Of a DNA stretch of 64,000 bases, positions 32,223-45,190 are shown one piece after another; position 1 is the first letter of the stretch; every line of letters starts with the position of its first letter. Origin of the DNA: Notospermus geniculatus (taxonomy: Eukaryota > Nemertea > Pilidiophora > Heteronemertea > Lineidae); NCBI GenBank assembly GCA_002633025.1, contig NMRB01000186.1:83986-147985 (forward strand). Reading direction: 5' to 3'. Below the pieces are notes generated by a model. That model was given only the letters and a program-made list of their open reading frames with translations, did not search any database and was not told the DNA's origin. A program made the position numbers and the translations under genes.

Positions 32223-34200
32223 ATGCTGGCTTCGTAAAATGGAGACAGCCGCGCTTATTGCCAAAAGATGGCAGCAAAGTTCTAGCAGACCAATACAAAC
32301 GAAAATTCTCTTGATTGGTGCTCAATCAAGCATGAATGGGTCCGCTAGGTATGGAATTGGGCCGTAGTGACACCTATTGGTCGACTGACAGCTGTCATTG
32401 TCGAATCGGCGACTTCAGACCTTTGTTCGTGAGCTCGACAGAATGAAGTTGTGAGAGGAATCGTTGTCCTAGGAATACAGATCCGAACTTGTTTCCATGT
32501 TGAAGGAAACGAGATGAAATCGGAAGCGCTGGGGAATTGTCATAGATATTCACTTACATGTATATGGACAATCTTAAGAAAAAATGTCCACCAAATACCA
32601 GTTGTTTGTTCGCAGCTACGCATCTGACTGAAATCACTTAATGAACTTGCGCATCAGCCGTCAACCAATTACGTTGCTTCATTTCCGCCGAAACCCCGAA
32701 AATTAGTCGCGATCGTTATCCGTTGGCGCAATAGGCGTAAATGACATGCCGACCCAATGTGAGAGCCATAAGTTACCGAAAAAGCAATAAACGCTTTCGA
32801 TAAATTTCCGGAAAATCACCAACATCCAGTTTAACTCTGTCACTCGATTTCATTAAACTGAACCGAGTTGCGCGTAAAGCAGATGTTTTTATTACAGAGC
32901 AGCGTTAATTTTACGTCTGATTGGCAAGGAATTAAAAGAAAATATTTTCATGTGTGAATTGTCGTTTGGTGTGGATTAGGTGAAGTGAGTTTGCGGATTG
33001 GCGAGATCTAGCTGTCGCATATCCCGGGATTATGCGGTGATTAATGGCAGTCTCCGACAGCCCTACGCATACTGAGCTGCCATTTACAAAATAACAATCG
33101 GGCAATTGCTAAATCTAGGAAATCTCTAAATCGGGAGGGAAAATATTCTAGCGTTAGTTGAGCTCGGGGTCGTCGGCGGTTGTCACTGGAATTAACACAA
33201 CATTTGAACGGTCGGCTGGGAGCATTAATGGCCCACCTAATACCATTCTGGCCAGCCTCAGTGCGTGCATTTCGGCTCAACAACTGGATCGTCATCCACC
33301 CCATCAACTGTTTCTGATCTCGCTGTTAAGCCAAATGTGGCTGCAGTCTCTGTTTAATATGAAATTTGGTATCACAGTAGATTCTGCCAGCCAATAGTCA
33401 AACGGGCTTATCTTCATTTCTGATCTGCGGGGGTGTGGTTGGTTGATGTAACAGCTGTATTCTACTTCCGAGTACACACAAGAGTACACTCTGACGTATA
33501 GTTTAGCTATTACTTCAATCAACGATACGCCCACTGGTCACCGTGGAGATGCTCTCTGCCATTTTACAACTGGATGGCTGAATTTCGAACCGTGCACAAA
33601 TCGGAGTTCTGAAATGTCCTCGAGTAGTCCTTATTGCTTGGAAAGGAAGTGTGAATGTTGGATGTGTGGCAAACTCCCATAGCAGGGGTTTGGTCTCGCT
33701 CCTCTGTTGCGAGCGTATGAAGAGGAGCGAAAAGCCCTGCGATGGGAGGATGGATGTGTGGATGTTGCAAACTCCCTCCCCCAGGATACTTACATGTGCT
33801 TCAGCAGCGCCGGTTTCCTTGTAATGTAATGTGTTGCGCGATATCTTACATTTCCTTTCACAAACTCAGTGAATCGACAGCGATTTGACCGCTGCTCTTC
33901 CCCTGGCGCGCCAGAGATCTGACTGGACATCGGCCCCAATTCTTATGACAAATACTAAGTGATAAATCATTCTTTCAAATCCATCCAATATCGGCAAACG
34001 GCTATGATACATCAAAATATTGCATTTGTCAGATGACGGCTGGCAATGCGTATTATTTGGAGCTGATATGAGGGCAGAGAGATATTGAAGCGGTAATGTT
34101 CGCTGATCGCTCATCATTCTGATGTTTCAAATGTTTTTCTACAGGCTTCTCTGAATGCAACAGTCATGGTAACGTTTAGATGAAACATACAGAAAAAAAA

Positions 34201-37200
34201 TCTCTGGTAAGTTCCTCGTTCGCTGTGTCGTCCGACATCGCTTTTCGTCCGTCTTGACGGCGAAGTGACGTCATTCCATCGAAGTGTCGGAGTAAACCCG
34301 CCTTTATTCTGCCTTTTGCTGTGATTTGCCAAAGACTGAGGTTACTCTTCTGGCCAGAAGTCGGTTTATTTCTTGCTTTAAAACAAGATAATGTGACCAG
34401 CAGCAATTATTTTGTCGGTCTGTCGAAATCATGCGAGGCTAATGAATGGCTATATGGTGATCTCATTGTGAGTGGTTCGTTTTGATAGAGTATGACGGTA
34501 ACTGGTATATTTTCATTGAATTGATCATAAATATCGAATATCGAATATTACCATAAAAATCCAATGAAACAACAACGCCACACAATGAATAAGAAAATGG
34601 ACTTCATCCTCTACATTCATCATAACAAAAGTAGCAAAAGGAAATCCCATAAGTGCATAAGAAGAAGAACGAGGTGCGAAGTGACATGAGAGGATATTAG
34701 ATGGATATTGGATTTAGGAAAAGAGATTAGATATTTCATCTATAACTGTGCATGAACGTGACCATTGTCCAAACGTCGAGCATGAATGTTATTGTTGGAA
34801 TAGCTTCCTTTGATTGGAATGCTTCGAATGACGTGCTGTCATCTCGGCTAAAGATCTCTACTTCTATTACCTTATTGTTTGAGCAATACATCTTTAGGGC
34901 CCGTCTCAAAATGATTTCTTTCTGTTATCACTGACTGTCGACATTTCAAGCTGTTGTTGACATCATCTCCATCCGAATGTTTCCAGTCGTCGATAACATT
35001 GTAACGAAGCTGCTGCATGACTTTCGTCCGTTGCATGATGGGACAGTAAGTCATGGTGCTCAGTACCTTTTGCCTTTGCATGAACAAGTACAGACCCCAT
35101 CCAAGTGAGGAACTTAAGTTGCTTGAGATGGCCTCCTCCGCTGCCACTTACCACTGCCAACAAAATGCTTTGGCTTCGTCCCTGATGGAAAAATCTAAAA
35201 CAATAACTGGGCCTACAGTACTTACGACAATGCTAGTACCATAGTGACTCACAACCTTGCACATTCCACAAAGAGACAGCAAAATCTACATCACTCCTTT
35301 CGTCAATTTCTCCTAAAATCGAGCGAACGATTGTTGCATTCAAACCAATATCAGAAATACCAATTGATCACCAAAGAATACATTTCCAGCCTTGTTAAAC
35401 TTATCCTTGAACTCAAGACGGGGACACTTGGACGTTAATTAGTTGTCCAGAGATAATCATTCGGCTAATTAGCAGCGGATCTCACGATCATAGCAATCCA
35501 ATAATTAGTGATGCTATTTGAAATTACATTGGCTTAGCGGTTGGAGTGGCACTATTAATCATTACCAATTCGATGGTAGATATGGTTTTTATATTTCGAC
35601 AATAAATGGCTTCTTTCTGATCTGAATGAACGGCTCGGGTGATGTCACCATTCCTGTTGCTGCCAGTACACAAGTAATGATCGGTGCAAGGGTCGTTAAG
35701 TTCGTTGTTGATCGTCTCAGAACTTCCTGACCTCGGATGTTGGTGTTAACTGAGTTTAACTCCAGTCTGTTTTATTGCCTAGAATGTTTGGAGCTCGGCA
35801 GGTAGTCAGTAAGGTAATAGCCAAAGATTTCATGGATTTATATATTTATTTCGTGTATACAATGATATACAGCTTGACGCTGTGCAAAGTGCTCACCGAA
35901 TTTGGCGGCCATTTTGGCGGCCATCTTGGATTTGGGCCGTAACTTCCGTCACTTCCAGAAGTGCCGAAGAAGTTTTCTTGTACAGGGGGCAATTCTCTAT
36001 CGATCTAGATAGGTCGGCAAATTTCATACAAAAATCCCACGGGACTTTTCTCACCCATTTGGCCCTGGCGACCACTGATATTCTCAGGATGGCTGGCAGT
36101 AGACCCAGGCCTAGTTTGAAAATGAAACTGCAACATTTCTGTATTTAGGTCTATGAATGACGGTGTTTAAAGTGCTTAATTTCTGATCTTTCTGCCTTTT
36201 CTTCGAGTGGCTTCTGAGATGCTCCCTGTAAGATGGAAAAATACAATACGTGAATGTGGGTGAGATATTTTACCACAAAGGAAATAGATTTGATTGATGG
36301 GTGACTGTCTATTTATTAGTTCTATTGATTATCCGACAGTAGCCGGTGTGGAGAGACTGTGGCCATGTTTTGTGGCATAATATTTTATAAATTGGCATGA
36401 AAACGCCGGGAAATTAGATGGGGGAATCCCATTTGTTTATTGTTGGGTGAACAAAAGGGACACATCGAGGTGTGGATGGTGAGTTCGATCGGGGGAGAGG
36501 GAGAGATGACGCATTGGTAAAATGTCCGTCCTTCTATGATGGCCACCAGGAAGTAGCCGTTTATATTTCGACATCTATCGCGGAAGTAACAACAACATAA
36601 GATTCGTCTAAACAGGTGTGACAGGAATCTAGATCCGCCAGTTTAATTGTCCAACAAGGGATTAGGATATATTGCGATACAAGCATTATCATTCGGATAT
36701 AACATTGCAGTGGCAGACTATTGTTGCACAGACTTTCATTCCAAGGACTTCAGTTCCTTTCACACAGGCAAAACTCAACCCCATCGAAAGTATCACCTCT
36801 GTAATACGACATACAACAACATGAACGAGCCCTTTAATAACATAGCTTTGTATTAATTTCAAACCAGACTTGATTACTTAATGGATGGCTTTGAAATCTA
36901 ATTGATTTTAAACAGTTTAGACTCGTCGATTTTCTTGACTCTATCTGTTCGGACATTTTAAGTCAATTGATAAGAGCCTAATGGTGTATAGAGATCGTGT
37001 TTCTGACAGGAGACCAACATCGGTCAATCGCCGCGAGGGAGCCAAGCCGATAGTTGGCTCGGATTTAACCGTGATCCAGGAATTTTGAATAAAATTTTGA
37101 TCCGTTTGGCATACTTTGAATATAAGTGTCAGTATCAGTCAACATATTGTCATGACGTTTGGTTCAAACGTTTTAATGGTGTTTGGACTCTAGTTACAGG

Positions 37201-37400
37201 GAGCTATCAGGTCGTTTTCTGACCTTTTACCCCGCTAACCTTTGAAGAACTGACCATTGGTTGGATCGGGAGGGAATAGATCATTGGGAGGTGCACATCA
37301 ACATGTAGGCCCATTGCATTTGTTGGTGTTTCGCGTACGCCGTCACGTCGCAGGGTCCGCGTTGCTAGCTGTACATAACTTTATAAAGACTAGTAACATA
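34201..37400. other. Intergenic, no gene supported
   Basis: Near 35890-36140 there is a GGCGGCCATTTTGGCGGCCATCTTGG-type interspersed repeat often seen in animal genomes. It spans an open frame on both strands, so it is judged repeat rather than gene. The rest of the stretch appears unremarkable. Confidence 0.4.
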
Positions 37401-37432
37401 GAATGTTTTTTTTCTCTGATGTATTGTAGGAG

Positions 37433-37588
37433 AAAACCTGTCATCTCGGCGAAAAGCTCATTCCATCAAGACATGCAGCACAACATGACATTTTGTTCAG
37501 TTTGTCTGTTTCCTTGCATCCTGACATGCTCGCCGACAACTCAGCTTCGAACACCGAGATCCGCCGGTTTCTGCAATACGTCATTTGA
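37433..37588 (+). CDS. Putative terminal exon, unknown
   Basis: A pyrimidine-rich tract followed by TGATGTATTGTAG|GAGAAAACC reads as an acceptor. From there an open frame (EKTCHLGEKLIPSRHAAQHD, then a Leu/Ser-rich segment ending FLQYVI) runs 52 codons to a stop. The composition is coding-like, but there is no partner exon, so this is speculative. Confidence 0.2.
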   Translation, partial: KTCHLGEKLIPSRHAAQHDILFSLSVSLHPDMLADNSASNTEIRRFLQYVI

Positions 37589-38247
37589 ATTGGATGACTG
37601 TGTCAGACCATCCGTCGATTTTGCATAGCTATCACAACTCACACCCTCTGCCCAATGAAAATGTCATTGCGTTAATATCACAGACGATACCAAATCTTTC
37701 GGAAGCTAACATGATGTTTTGATGGTGTATTACATGACTTATCATTTCGGTTAATAACCAAGGGACGGCGCCTGGGACCTTTTGTATGCAATTTACCACG
37801 CGGATGAATTCGTGTAAAACATCAAAAATAAGCAAAATTACAATGTTTCTGCGATTTACCCTCGACCGCTGACGCGGAAATCTTGCCACTGATTGCTAAA
37901 ACCAATTTTCCGATCGGTATAGCATTGCCGGTGCTAGCGCCCTGGCTATGAGGACCAAGGGCAGTGGTTTGCACCCACCGACTAATTAGCAACTGCCTAA
38001 TTAATATCTGATAATTTCCTGGCTAGTGACGCGGGTTGTGGACATGGGGAAGGTGAAGAGGAATGCATTGAATTCATCTTGAAGGATTTGTGGTGGTGCC
38101 TTTAGGGGCCGGTGAAGGTTGACTCATTGTGGCGTATCTGGTCATGTATAGCTCGCTAGTATGTTAGGTATTTCTCGACTTCTGTTTAATCCACTAGAAA
38201 ATATCTTATCCAAAGGACGAGAGAGCACAAAAATTGACACACAAAAT

Positions 38248-38434
38248 GATAAATATCAAGAAGTCAACTTCCAGAATCTTGCAAATTTTCGACCCCAACC
38301 AGGGTCTTCCTCAGGCACTTTTCAGTTGGAGAGCAGTCTTTTCTGGTCTCTCCAACTGAAAAGTGCCTGAGGAAGACCCCGGTTGGGGTCGAAAATTTGC
38401 AAGATTCTGGAAATTGACTTCTTGATATTTATCA
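38248..38434. mobile_element. Large perfect foldback element
   Basis: The arms of about 85 bp start TGATAAATATCAAGAAGTCA and pair almost perfectly around a short loop containing CAGTCTTTTCTG. The sequence includes AAAGTGCCTGAGGAAGACCC. One arm end recurs as a relic at 8498-8534. Confidence 0.85.
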
Positions 38435-41400
38435 GAAAATATCTTACTTGTCAATTTTCTTTTGTAGACTGTTTGTAACAGTATGGTCTCCAATTCACCG
38501 GAAGTTGATACGGTAAGTCGCAGTTGGCCTCAATTCATATGTTCACAATCGAATCAAATCAAACATGAATCCGCTCAGAACCAAATCGTATGATTTGAAA
38601 TTAATTTGCTTTCTTTCATTGCCTAGTCACAAGATAATTTGCAAGAACGTTTCAAATAGATGCATTTCATTAAAATCAGATGATCTAATACTTTAGGGAT
38701 GGATAGACCGATCTTTGGTTGGCAAGTTAATCATGAACCCTCCCCACGGAGTTGCACAATCTACGTTATCTATCCACGCTTACATTTACATTGAAATGTT
38801 CAGTGTACTGAAGCAAAAAAGTATATTTTGACACGTCGCTATGAATGGAATTTAACGCATAACTTTGTTCAACTGCCAATTGAGATGTAATGACCAGAAA
38901 AACTGGTGAACGAATGATTTTGTTCCCAATTTGTGGGCTAGATTGTGTCACGTGACTTTAAATCTCGGCCACGAGAAGTCATCGCGAGAATCGGCTAACG
39001 AAGCCGCAGTTTCGCAACTCAAAACCGCCGATTCACAGCCGTCGTTCCGAGCATCTAATTGGCATTTGTATAGAAACGAAGCCGTGGATAAAGACGGGAT
39101 CGTCGGTGACAAAAACTGATAAATGAAAAATCTAAATTGATTCGTTGGCGTGTGTGCGCATGCGAGGTGGCGGGCAATCACGATCTCTGGTATTAGACCT
39201 GACCCACAGAAGATGGATGGGCGGCCATGATAGAAGTCCTATGATTAGGGCGATACTTAGGTGACTGTTTTCATTAACATCTGCATTTAATCTAAGGAAG
39301 GGTTCGGTTACGTGTAGTATGATGTGTAAAAATGCAGTCAGATATCTGCTGCGATTGGATTGGTGGAAAATTATCGACGAGGGAGGGGGTAAAAATTAAC
39401 GAGAATGCAACCCCCTTTCGAGGGTCATGGATGAAAAACATAATATTGCGCTGCCTCTGATCTGATCTTTTTTGTGATGAACTCCGGCACCTGACATATA
39501 TCTGCCACATTCTAATTCTTCCAATATGCAGCTGAAATATACAGCGTCTTTTTTTCACTCACCAAGATCCCACGTGACCAATAACGGAAGGATGCAAAAA
39601 TGACGGAACACAAACATTATGACGTTTATTGCAGACGACATTGCACATTTTTTTTCATCTTACATTTTTGTCATCTTGATACCCCCTTCTGAATCTGATC
39701 CGTCTCGCAGACAAAAGGCAAACCGGAAGATAATGTTCTGAGTCAAGCCACTTAAAGGCCACAGTCTTTGCATCGTCGATTACAGCGACATAAGTGGCAC
39801 AGTTTTGAAGGATTGTTTTTTTCGGCGACAATTGACTCCATTGTAATGCCACACTTAGAACTGGTCGCCAGAATATTATTTATTGATTTCGCTCGTTCTT
39901 ATACTGCCAATTCTTGCCTCCGACTTTCAGCAGACGAGCAACCATTTCATGAAAAGGGCCGCCGCAAACATCTTGAAAAAGCGGCACTCGGGGCAACCAA
40001 CCTCGTCCTATGATTCTTTCTCCCCATATGTCATGATAGGGGCCTACACAATGTTCTATCTACTGCACCTGTTGGTGAGGTTCGCGAGGATCGTATCTAA
40101 GAGAGGGTGTGATTGCGCATGTTCATGCGACGCCGGAAGTCTCGAGTGGTCCCGTGACAATATGGCCAGCAGTTAAGGACCATGTGATTAGCCATTTTTT
40201 CATTCGTAGCCGTTGTTCATTAAAACGTCAGGTTTTTTTAGCCACTTCGAAAACAATCGAAACAGAAACGGTGTCAGTGCATACGTTTTTGTTCCTGCTC
40301 ATTTTTTTTGCTCAGCAAACTCGACTGAATATGTTTGTCGGGAATTGTTAGATGAATTCCCACGTCTGATTTGAAAAAAAACGTCCCGACGACTGACTTA
40401 AAAAAAACTGGCCAACCAAACGCTGTATTGGTCTATTTCGTTACACCAGACTCCTTCATTATTCTTATCCTTCTGGGGCTGTGCATGCGTCTTCGGCGGG
40501 GGAGGGGGTATTTACTTATTTTATGTGTTGTGACAATTACTGTCAGATTTGGAAGAGGGTAAAGCCTTTTGAAGTCTCCTTAGCGAACCACGCCGCAGTG
40601 CTTTCCTTGCTCACCGCTCACGTCCTCGACGACAGAACCCACGTCTCACTCACCACCAGCACTATTCCCGGCCTCAGCCAGATCACTGCTGGTCGCCCCT
40701 TAACACTATTGAAGATGGACATGGAAGCAAATGTTTTCGACGTTTTCTTAATAAGCAGCTTTTAGCGGGGAAACAACATGGCCTGGGGGCGGATTGCGTG
40801 GTTAGCCTTGTCACTCAGCATATCCAGAACGGAGAAGATATGCCAGTGGATTGCAGGGTATTACCAAGAACGTATAGCACGAGTTTTTAAATCTACAACT
40901 TATTGCAATGTGGCGTGACTAATGGGTGAAGTTTTCGTGATGTGGGGACATTCCTCTGGTTAGAATGGGCGAAAATCCAGTAAAGCCTGTCTGCACTTGC
41001 AACATTTTTACAACATTCAGACTAACAACATGTTGTCCAGGGAGGAAAGAGTTTTACAACATGAAGAATTCCTGGGGAAATTGTGTCAAAAAACAACTGT
41101 TAACAGATATCTTTCCAAATGTTTATCTCAAAAGCTGTTCTGTCATCGTTTACATCCGCAGTTTTCACAAAAGGCGAGACAAGAAATCGCATTGTCGTCT
41201 AACATATACATTCTATACAAGTGGTTTGAAATCTAATTATAAAAACCATTAAACACTTTTTGATGCTTAAATTGTTCTCGTCCTAAATGTCAAATCGCCC
41301 TTAACGTCATTCGTATGAAATGAAATCAACGACGGTAAGTGTCAAGTCGAGTGTAAGTAAGACTACTATGCATCTTCTGCAGTGAAATGCACATGCTTTG

Positions 41401-42620
41401 CATCTCATCTCAGGTTGAAATGTATCATCGTCCAGGCATTCATCGCTGAAATGATTTTTAAGTAAAGTGGAAATCAGATTTAACTAAATAAGTGGAATAA
41501 CTTGAGGGCATAATGTATGATTCCATTTAAGGCTTTTTGGAGGAATCTTAAGTTATATTACCCAAAAGCTATGTTAAAAGGAATTGCTTGAGGCTTTCCA
41601 CTCAAGGAATAAAACGACTTGTTCAGTTCACTCAGAACTTGGCATTTGTTCGGTAAATACTACTTGAAAGGCTTATTTTAATTGCAGGAACGGGCAGAAA
41701 CGGAACGCGATTTATACTCTGACGTAATCTGTAGGGAGTGTTCATTATTTGTGAACCCGAGTTAGCAGAAACGGTGGTGTTTTACAGCTGCTATTTCTCC
41801 TCTCGTGCAGCTAACCGTCAGCCACATCAAGTCTTCGAAGACTTTACTTTCATCAGTATTACTCCTGCAAGGTCTAGATACGCACCTTTAGAAATGGGGT
41901 TACACCTTTTTTGGTTACGCTAAATGTTATTGGATCGATCGTAGATTTTATTGGGCCTACTTTGAAAAAAACTTCGACCAATTTTAATATGAACTTGTAA
42001 TTTTTACGAATTGCGCCTCGGCATTACTTATTTTCCTCACGTCCTAAAAACTTGGTATGACATTCAAAATCCTTGCAAGTGTTTACCTTTGTACGAAAAT
42101 TACCTGTGTTATATGGAACAAAAACTACTCTTTTAATTCTCTAAACAGTCATAAGTAGGCCGGCTGGAAAATTGGCTTTCAGTCTGTGAGGGAATATTCT
42201 CAAAGGCACAGCATATCAGCGGCCACTTTACTTGACATTGTTTCCATAAGTCCGTCTACGATTTATTTTTCGTCGGTTTGAATGCTCTCTGAGGATGTTT
42301 TAACTTGATAAGTATCGCTATGGTTGAAGCTAATCGTGTCTAGTACTACTTATAAATGCAAATAATCGTATTTTAGACATTTTTTCAAGTGGTGAACTGG
42401 TAAAAAGCTTAACATTGTTAAAGAAACATTGAAATGTCTGGTGTTACATATAAGTAGCAGAGGTGGTTGACCGAGAACCATTGTTAGTGTCGGTACTGTC
42501 ATTCTGGCATCACATTTGGCTGAAACATTTGCACCCAATTTTCACCCAAGGTTTTCACCTTTGTTTGCTATTTGAAACGAACCAAATTTGCAAGAAGCTG
42601 TTGTGCACCAGAGCGACCCT
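38435..42620. other. Intergenic, no gene supported
   Basis: Open frames at 40997-41236 and 41738-41923 (plus) are short and without splice support. Nothing repetitive of note was seen. Confidence 0.35.
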
Positions 42621-42623
42621 AGT

Positions 42624-42801
42624 CGTCGATTGCTGTTTTTGTTGAAGCACTAGTTCAGAAAGGTTGTTGGCAACAGTTAGATAATGAAAAAGAAGTGTTA
42701 TGGTCATAGTCGATCACCAATCAGATTGTTTCGTACGGAAGCATGCCACTTTCACGTGACTTTCTTAATATCTCGTGTTCGAACAAAAACAGGAATCGAC
42801 G
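42624..42801. mobile_element. MITE of the GTCGATTCG...TTTTGTTC family, copy near gap
   Basis: It matches the elements at 49602-49756 and about 50853-51120, with GTCGAT...GTTTTTGTTGAAGCAC at the left and GTGTTCGAACAAAAACAGGA then ATCGAC at the right. Confidence 0.6.
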
Positions 42802-42964
42802 GCTGGGGTAGCTCTCATCAAGGTATGACTTGAATCTTTTAAAATGTCCCCAGGAACAGAGAAACACGCAGGAAATATATCTGGGATAAAGTTTTTGATG
42901 GACCCAACCAATCGGAAGAAAATGTCATGAAAATTTTGTTGTTTAACGAAACCATCTACTGCAA

Positions 42965-43809
42965 NNNNNNNNNNNNNNNNNNNNNNNNNNNNNNNNNNNN
43001 NNNNNNNNNNNNNNNNNNNNNNNNNNNNNNNNNNNNNNNNNNNNNNNNNNNNNNNNNNNNNNNNNNNNNNNNNNNNNNNNNNNNNNNNNNNNNNNNNNNN
43101 NNNNNNNNNNNNNNNNNNNNNNNNNNNNNNNNNNNNNNNNNNNNNNNNNNNNNNNNNNNNNNNNNNNNNNNNNNNNNNNNNNNNNNNNNNNNNNNNNNNN
43201 NNNNNNNNNNNNNNNNNNNNNNNNNNNNNNNNNNNNNNNNNNNNNNNNNNNNNNNNNNNNNNNNNNNNNNNNNNNNNNNNNNNNNNNNNNNNNNNNNNNN
43301 NNNNNNNNNNNNNNNNNNNNNNNNNNNNNNNNNNNNNNNNNNNNNNNNNNNNNNNNNNNNNNNNNNNNNNNNNNNNNNNNNNNNNNNNNNNNNNNNNNNN
43401 NNNNNNNNNNNNNNNNNNNNNNNNNNNNNNNNNNNNNNNNNNNNNNNNNNNNNNNNNNNNNNNNNNNNNNNNNNNNNNNNNNNNNNNNNNNNNNNNNNNN
43501 NNNNNNNNNNNNNNNNNNNNNNNNNNNNNNNNNNNNNNNNNNNNNNNNNNNNNNNNNNNNNNNNNNNNNNNNNNNNNNNNNNNNNNNNNNNNNNNNNNNN
43601 NNNNNNNNNNNNNNNNNNNNNNNNNNNNNNNNNNNNNNNNNNNNNNNNNNNNNNNNNNNNNNNNNNNNNNNNNNNNNNNNNNNNNNNNNNNNNNNNNNNN
43701 NNNNNNNNNNNNNNNNNNNNNNNNNNNNNNNNNNNNNNNNNNNNNNNNNNNNNNNNNNNNNNNNNNNNNNNNNNNNNNNNNNNNNNNNNNNNNNNNNNNN
43801 NNNNNNNNN
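42965..43809. other. Scaffold gap (845 N) ending in poly-C
   Basis: Unknown sequence. A run of fourteen C follows immediately, probably marking a homopolymer at which assembly failed. Confidence 0.98.
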
Positions 43810-44886
43810 CCCCCCCCCCCCCCCGAATGAAAATCCGGTGCTATTGTCCTAGTGGATTCCTTTGTAAAGGATTATGTCGCTAATCCTGACCGTGACCATA
43901 CCGTTGACAAGCCATGGGCGTTGTATTGAGGCCTTCCATTCCTTGGACGTTGTTCGCTCGTACACTGGCACTGCAGTTGAGCAATGCATTTGTCCACTTT
44001 CCTCCGAAACTACTGATTCTTCAATGTACATTGTACTTCGAACATTCCACAGACTTGAACGAAAAACGGCACGATCAGTGCATCGAGTTCATAACTCTCA
44101 CAGCGGTTGAAAAAAATGAGCTGGTTTTTGGCCAAGATTGGATACGTACATGTACATACTGTTATGGGAAGGCTGGGACTGTACGCAGTGACTTTTTGTA
44201 CCACACACACAAACACGGGCGCATTATATCTGGGGGTCCTGGCCACGAAATGCATTCCATGAAATAACAACAGGTGTCGCTCTGGTCAGTTGGGCGGCAA
44301 CATATTAATACAAGAACTGTTTTGAAATACTGCTGTGTCTGACCTTTCTGAAGCGTTACTGGAGCAATACATGTACAACACATGTATTTCGACGAATTCA
44401 AATTTCGTGTGCACACTTGCGCAATATCTTCAAAATGGCCGCCACGAAGCAAAAAACGTTGCCAGCCTTCAGGAAATGATTCTGTTACAGCGCAAACAGC
44501 TAATCGGACCACTTCGCCCAAACTGGCTGAAACTGACACATTATACAATTGCGATGCTCCTTTTTGTCTAAGAAATCAAAGTTGTCGTTTGCCGCGCGGG
44601 CTGTGAAGTGGTGGGACGCGCACGTGCGGGGCTGGGGCGTCGTCTGCGAGGAGACAACAGTCTCTTGTTATGATCTGTGTATTGTTCGGTCATCACCTTG
44701 CATAGAATGATAGAGAACACCGGTCTCAAGTGTTCTTGTAGAATGGTGCGTGTTCTATATCCATGTTCTGGGCCAGTATTCAAATCAACTAAATATTTTG
44801 GTCATTTTTGGCCATCCAGTATACCAAGAGAACCTAAAATGTAATTTTTCCTTGTGACAAGTACTTGGTGTATTCGTCAGTATTAC

Positions 44887-45039
44887 AGAGGTTTAGAAAT
44901 CAAACGATAAACGTAAACTTTACGACAACGTTATTTTTCATACTACACATTAACCAGATTTTATACATGTATTGCATTTTCGGTACAAAAATAGCGTTGT
45001 CGTTAACGTTTACGTTTATCGTTTGATTTCTAAACGTCC
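44887..45039. mobile_element. Inverted-repeat MITE (AAATCAAACGATAAACG)
   Basis: The arms GGTTTAGAAATCAAACGATA and the complement ending ATTTCTAAACGTCCC enclose an interior with ACGACAACG and CGTTGTCGT. It is a family member of 49373-49535. Confidence 0.7.
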
Positions 45040-45129
45040 CTATGATTGACGTGTGGGTATACGATTGATCCTTGATTTTTGACGTAGAGAGATCCTTGTG
45101 TTAAACAGATCTGGTACGGTTCTGTTAAA

Positions 45130-45190
45130 CAGATTTGGTACGGTTTCATGTTCAAAACAGTGTTTTGAACATGAAACCGTACCAGGTCTG
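45130..45190. repeat. 61-nt near-perfect hairpin
   Basis: The two 30-base arms around a single central G pair with only two mismatches, both able to form G-U pairs. The left arm begins CAGATTTGGTACGGTTTCAT. A shortened direct copy of the first part lies just before it. Its size is like that of a small-RNA precursor, but perfect pairing and a minimal loop fit a foldback relic better. Confidence 0.7.

Larger units (their letters stand above)
27416..34200. repeat. Tandem segmental duplication, copy B
   Basis: This is the direct second copy of 21632-27415. It is longer because it holds the 749-bp insertion at 31055-31803 and the stretch 32712-33206 that A lacks. Confidence 0.9.

Noticed and set aside
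35882-36148. Open frame with GGCGGCCAT repeats
   Set aside because: Matches a common interspersed repeat type and is open on both strands.
42927-43883. Very long open frame across the gap
   Set aside because: Consists almost wholly of undetermined bases; the flanks contribute fewer than 30 residues.
44162-44548. 128-residue open frame on the minus strand
   Set aside because: Opposite frames are also open and no splice sites or recognisable domain are present.
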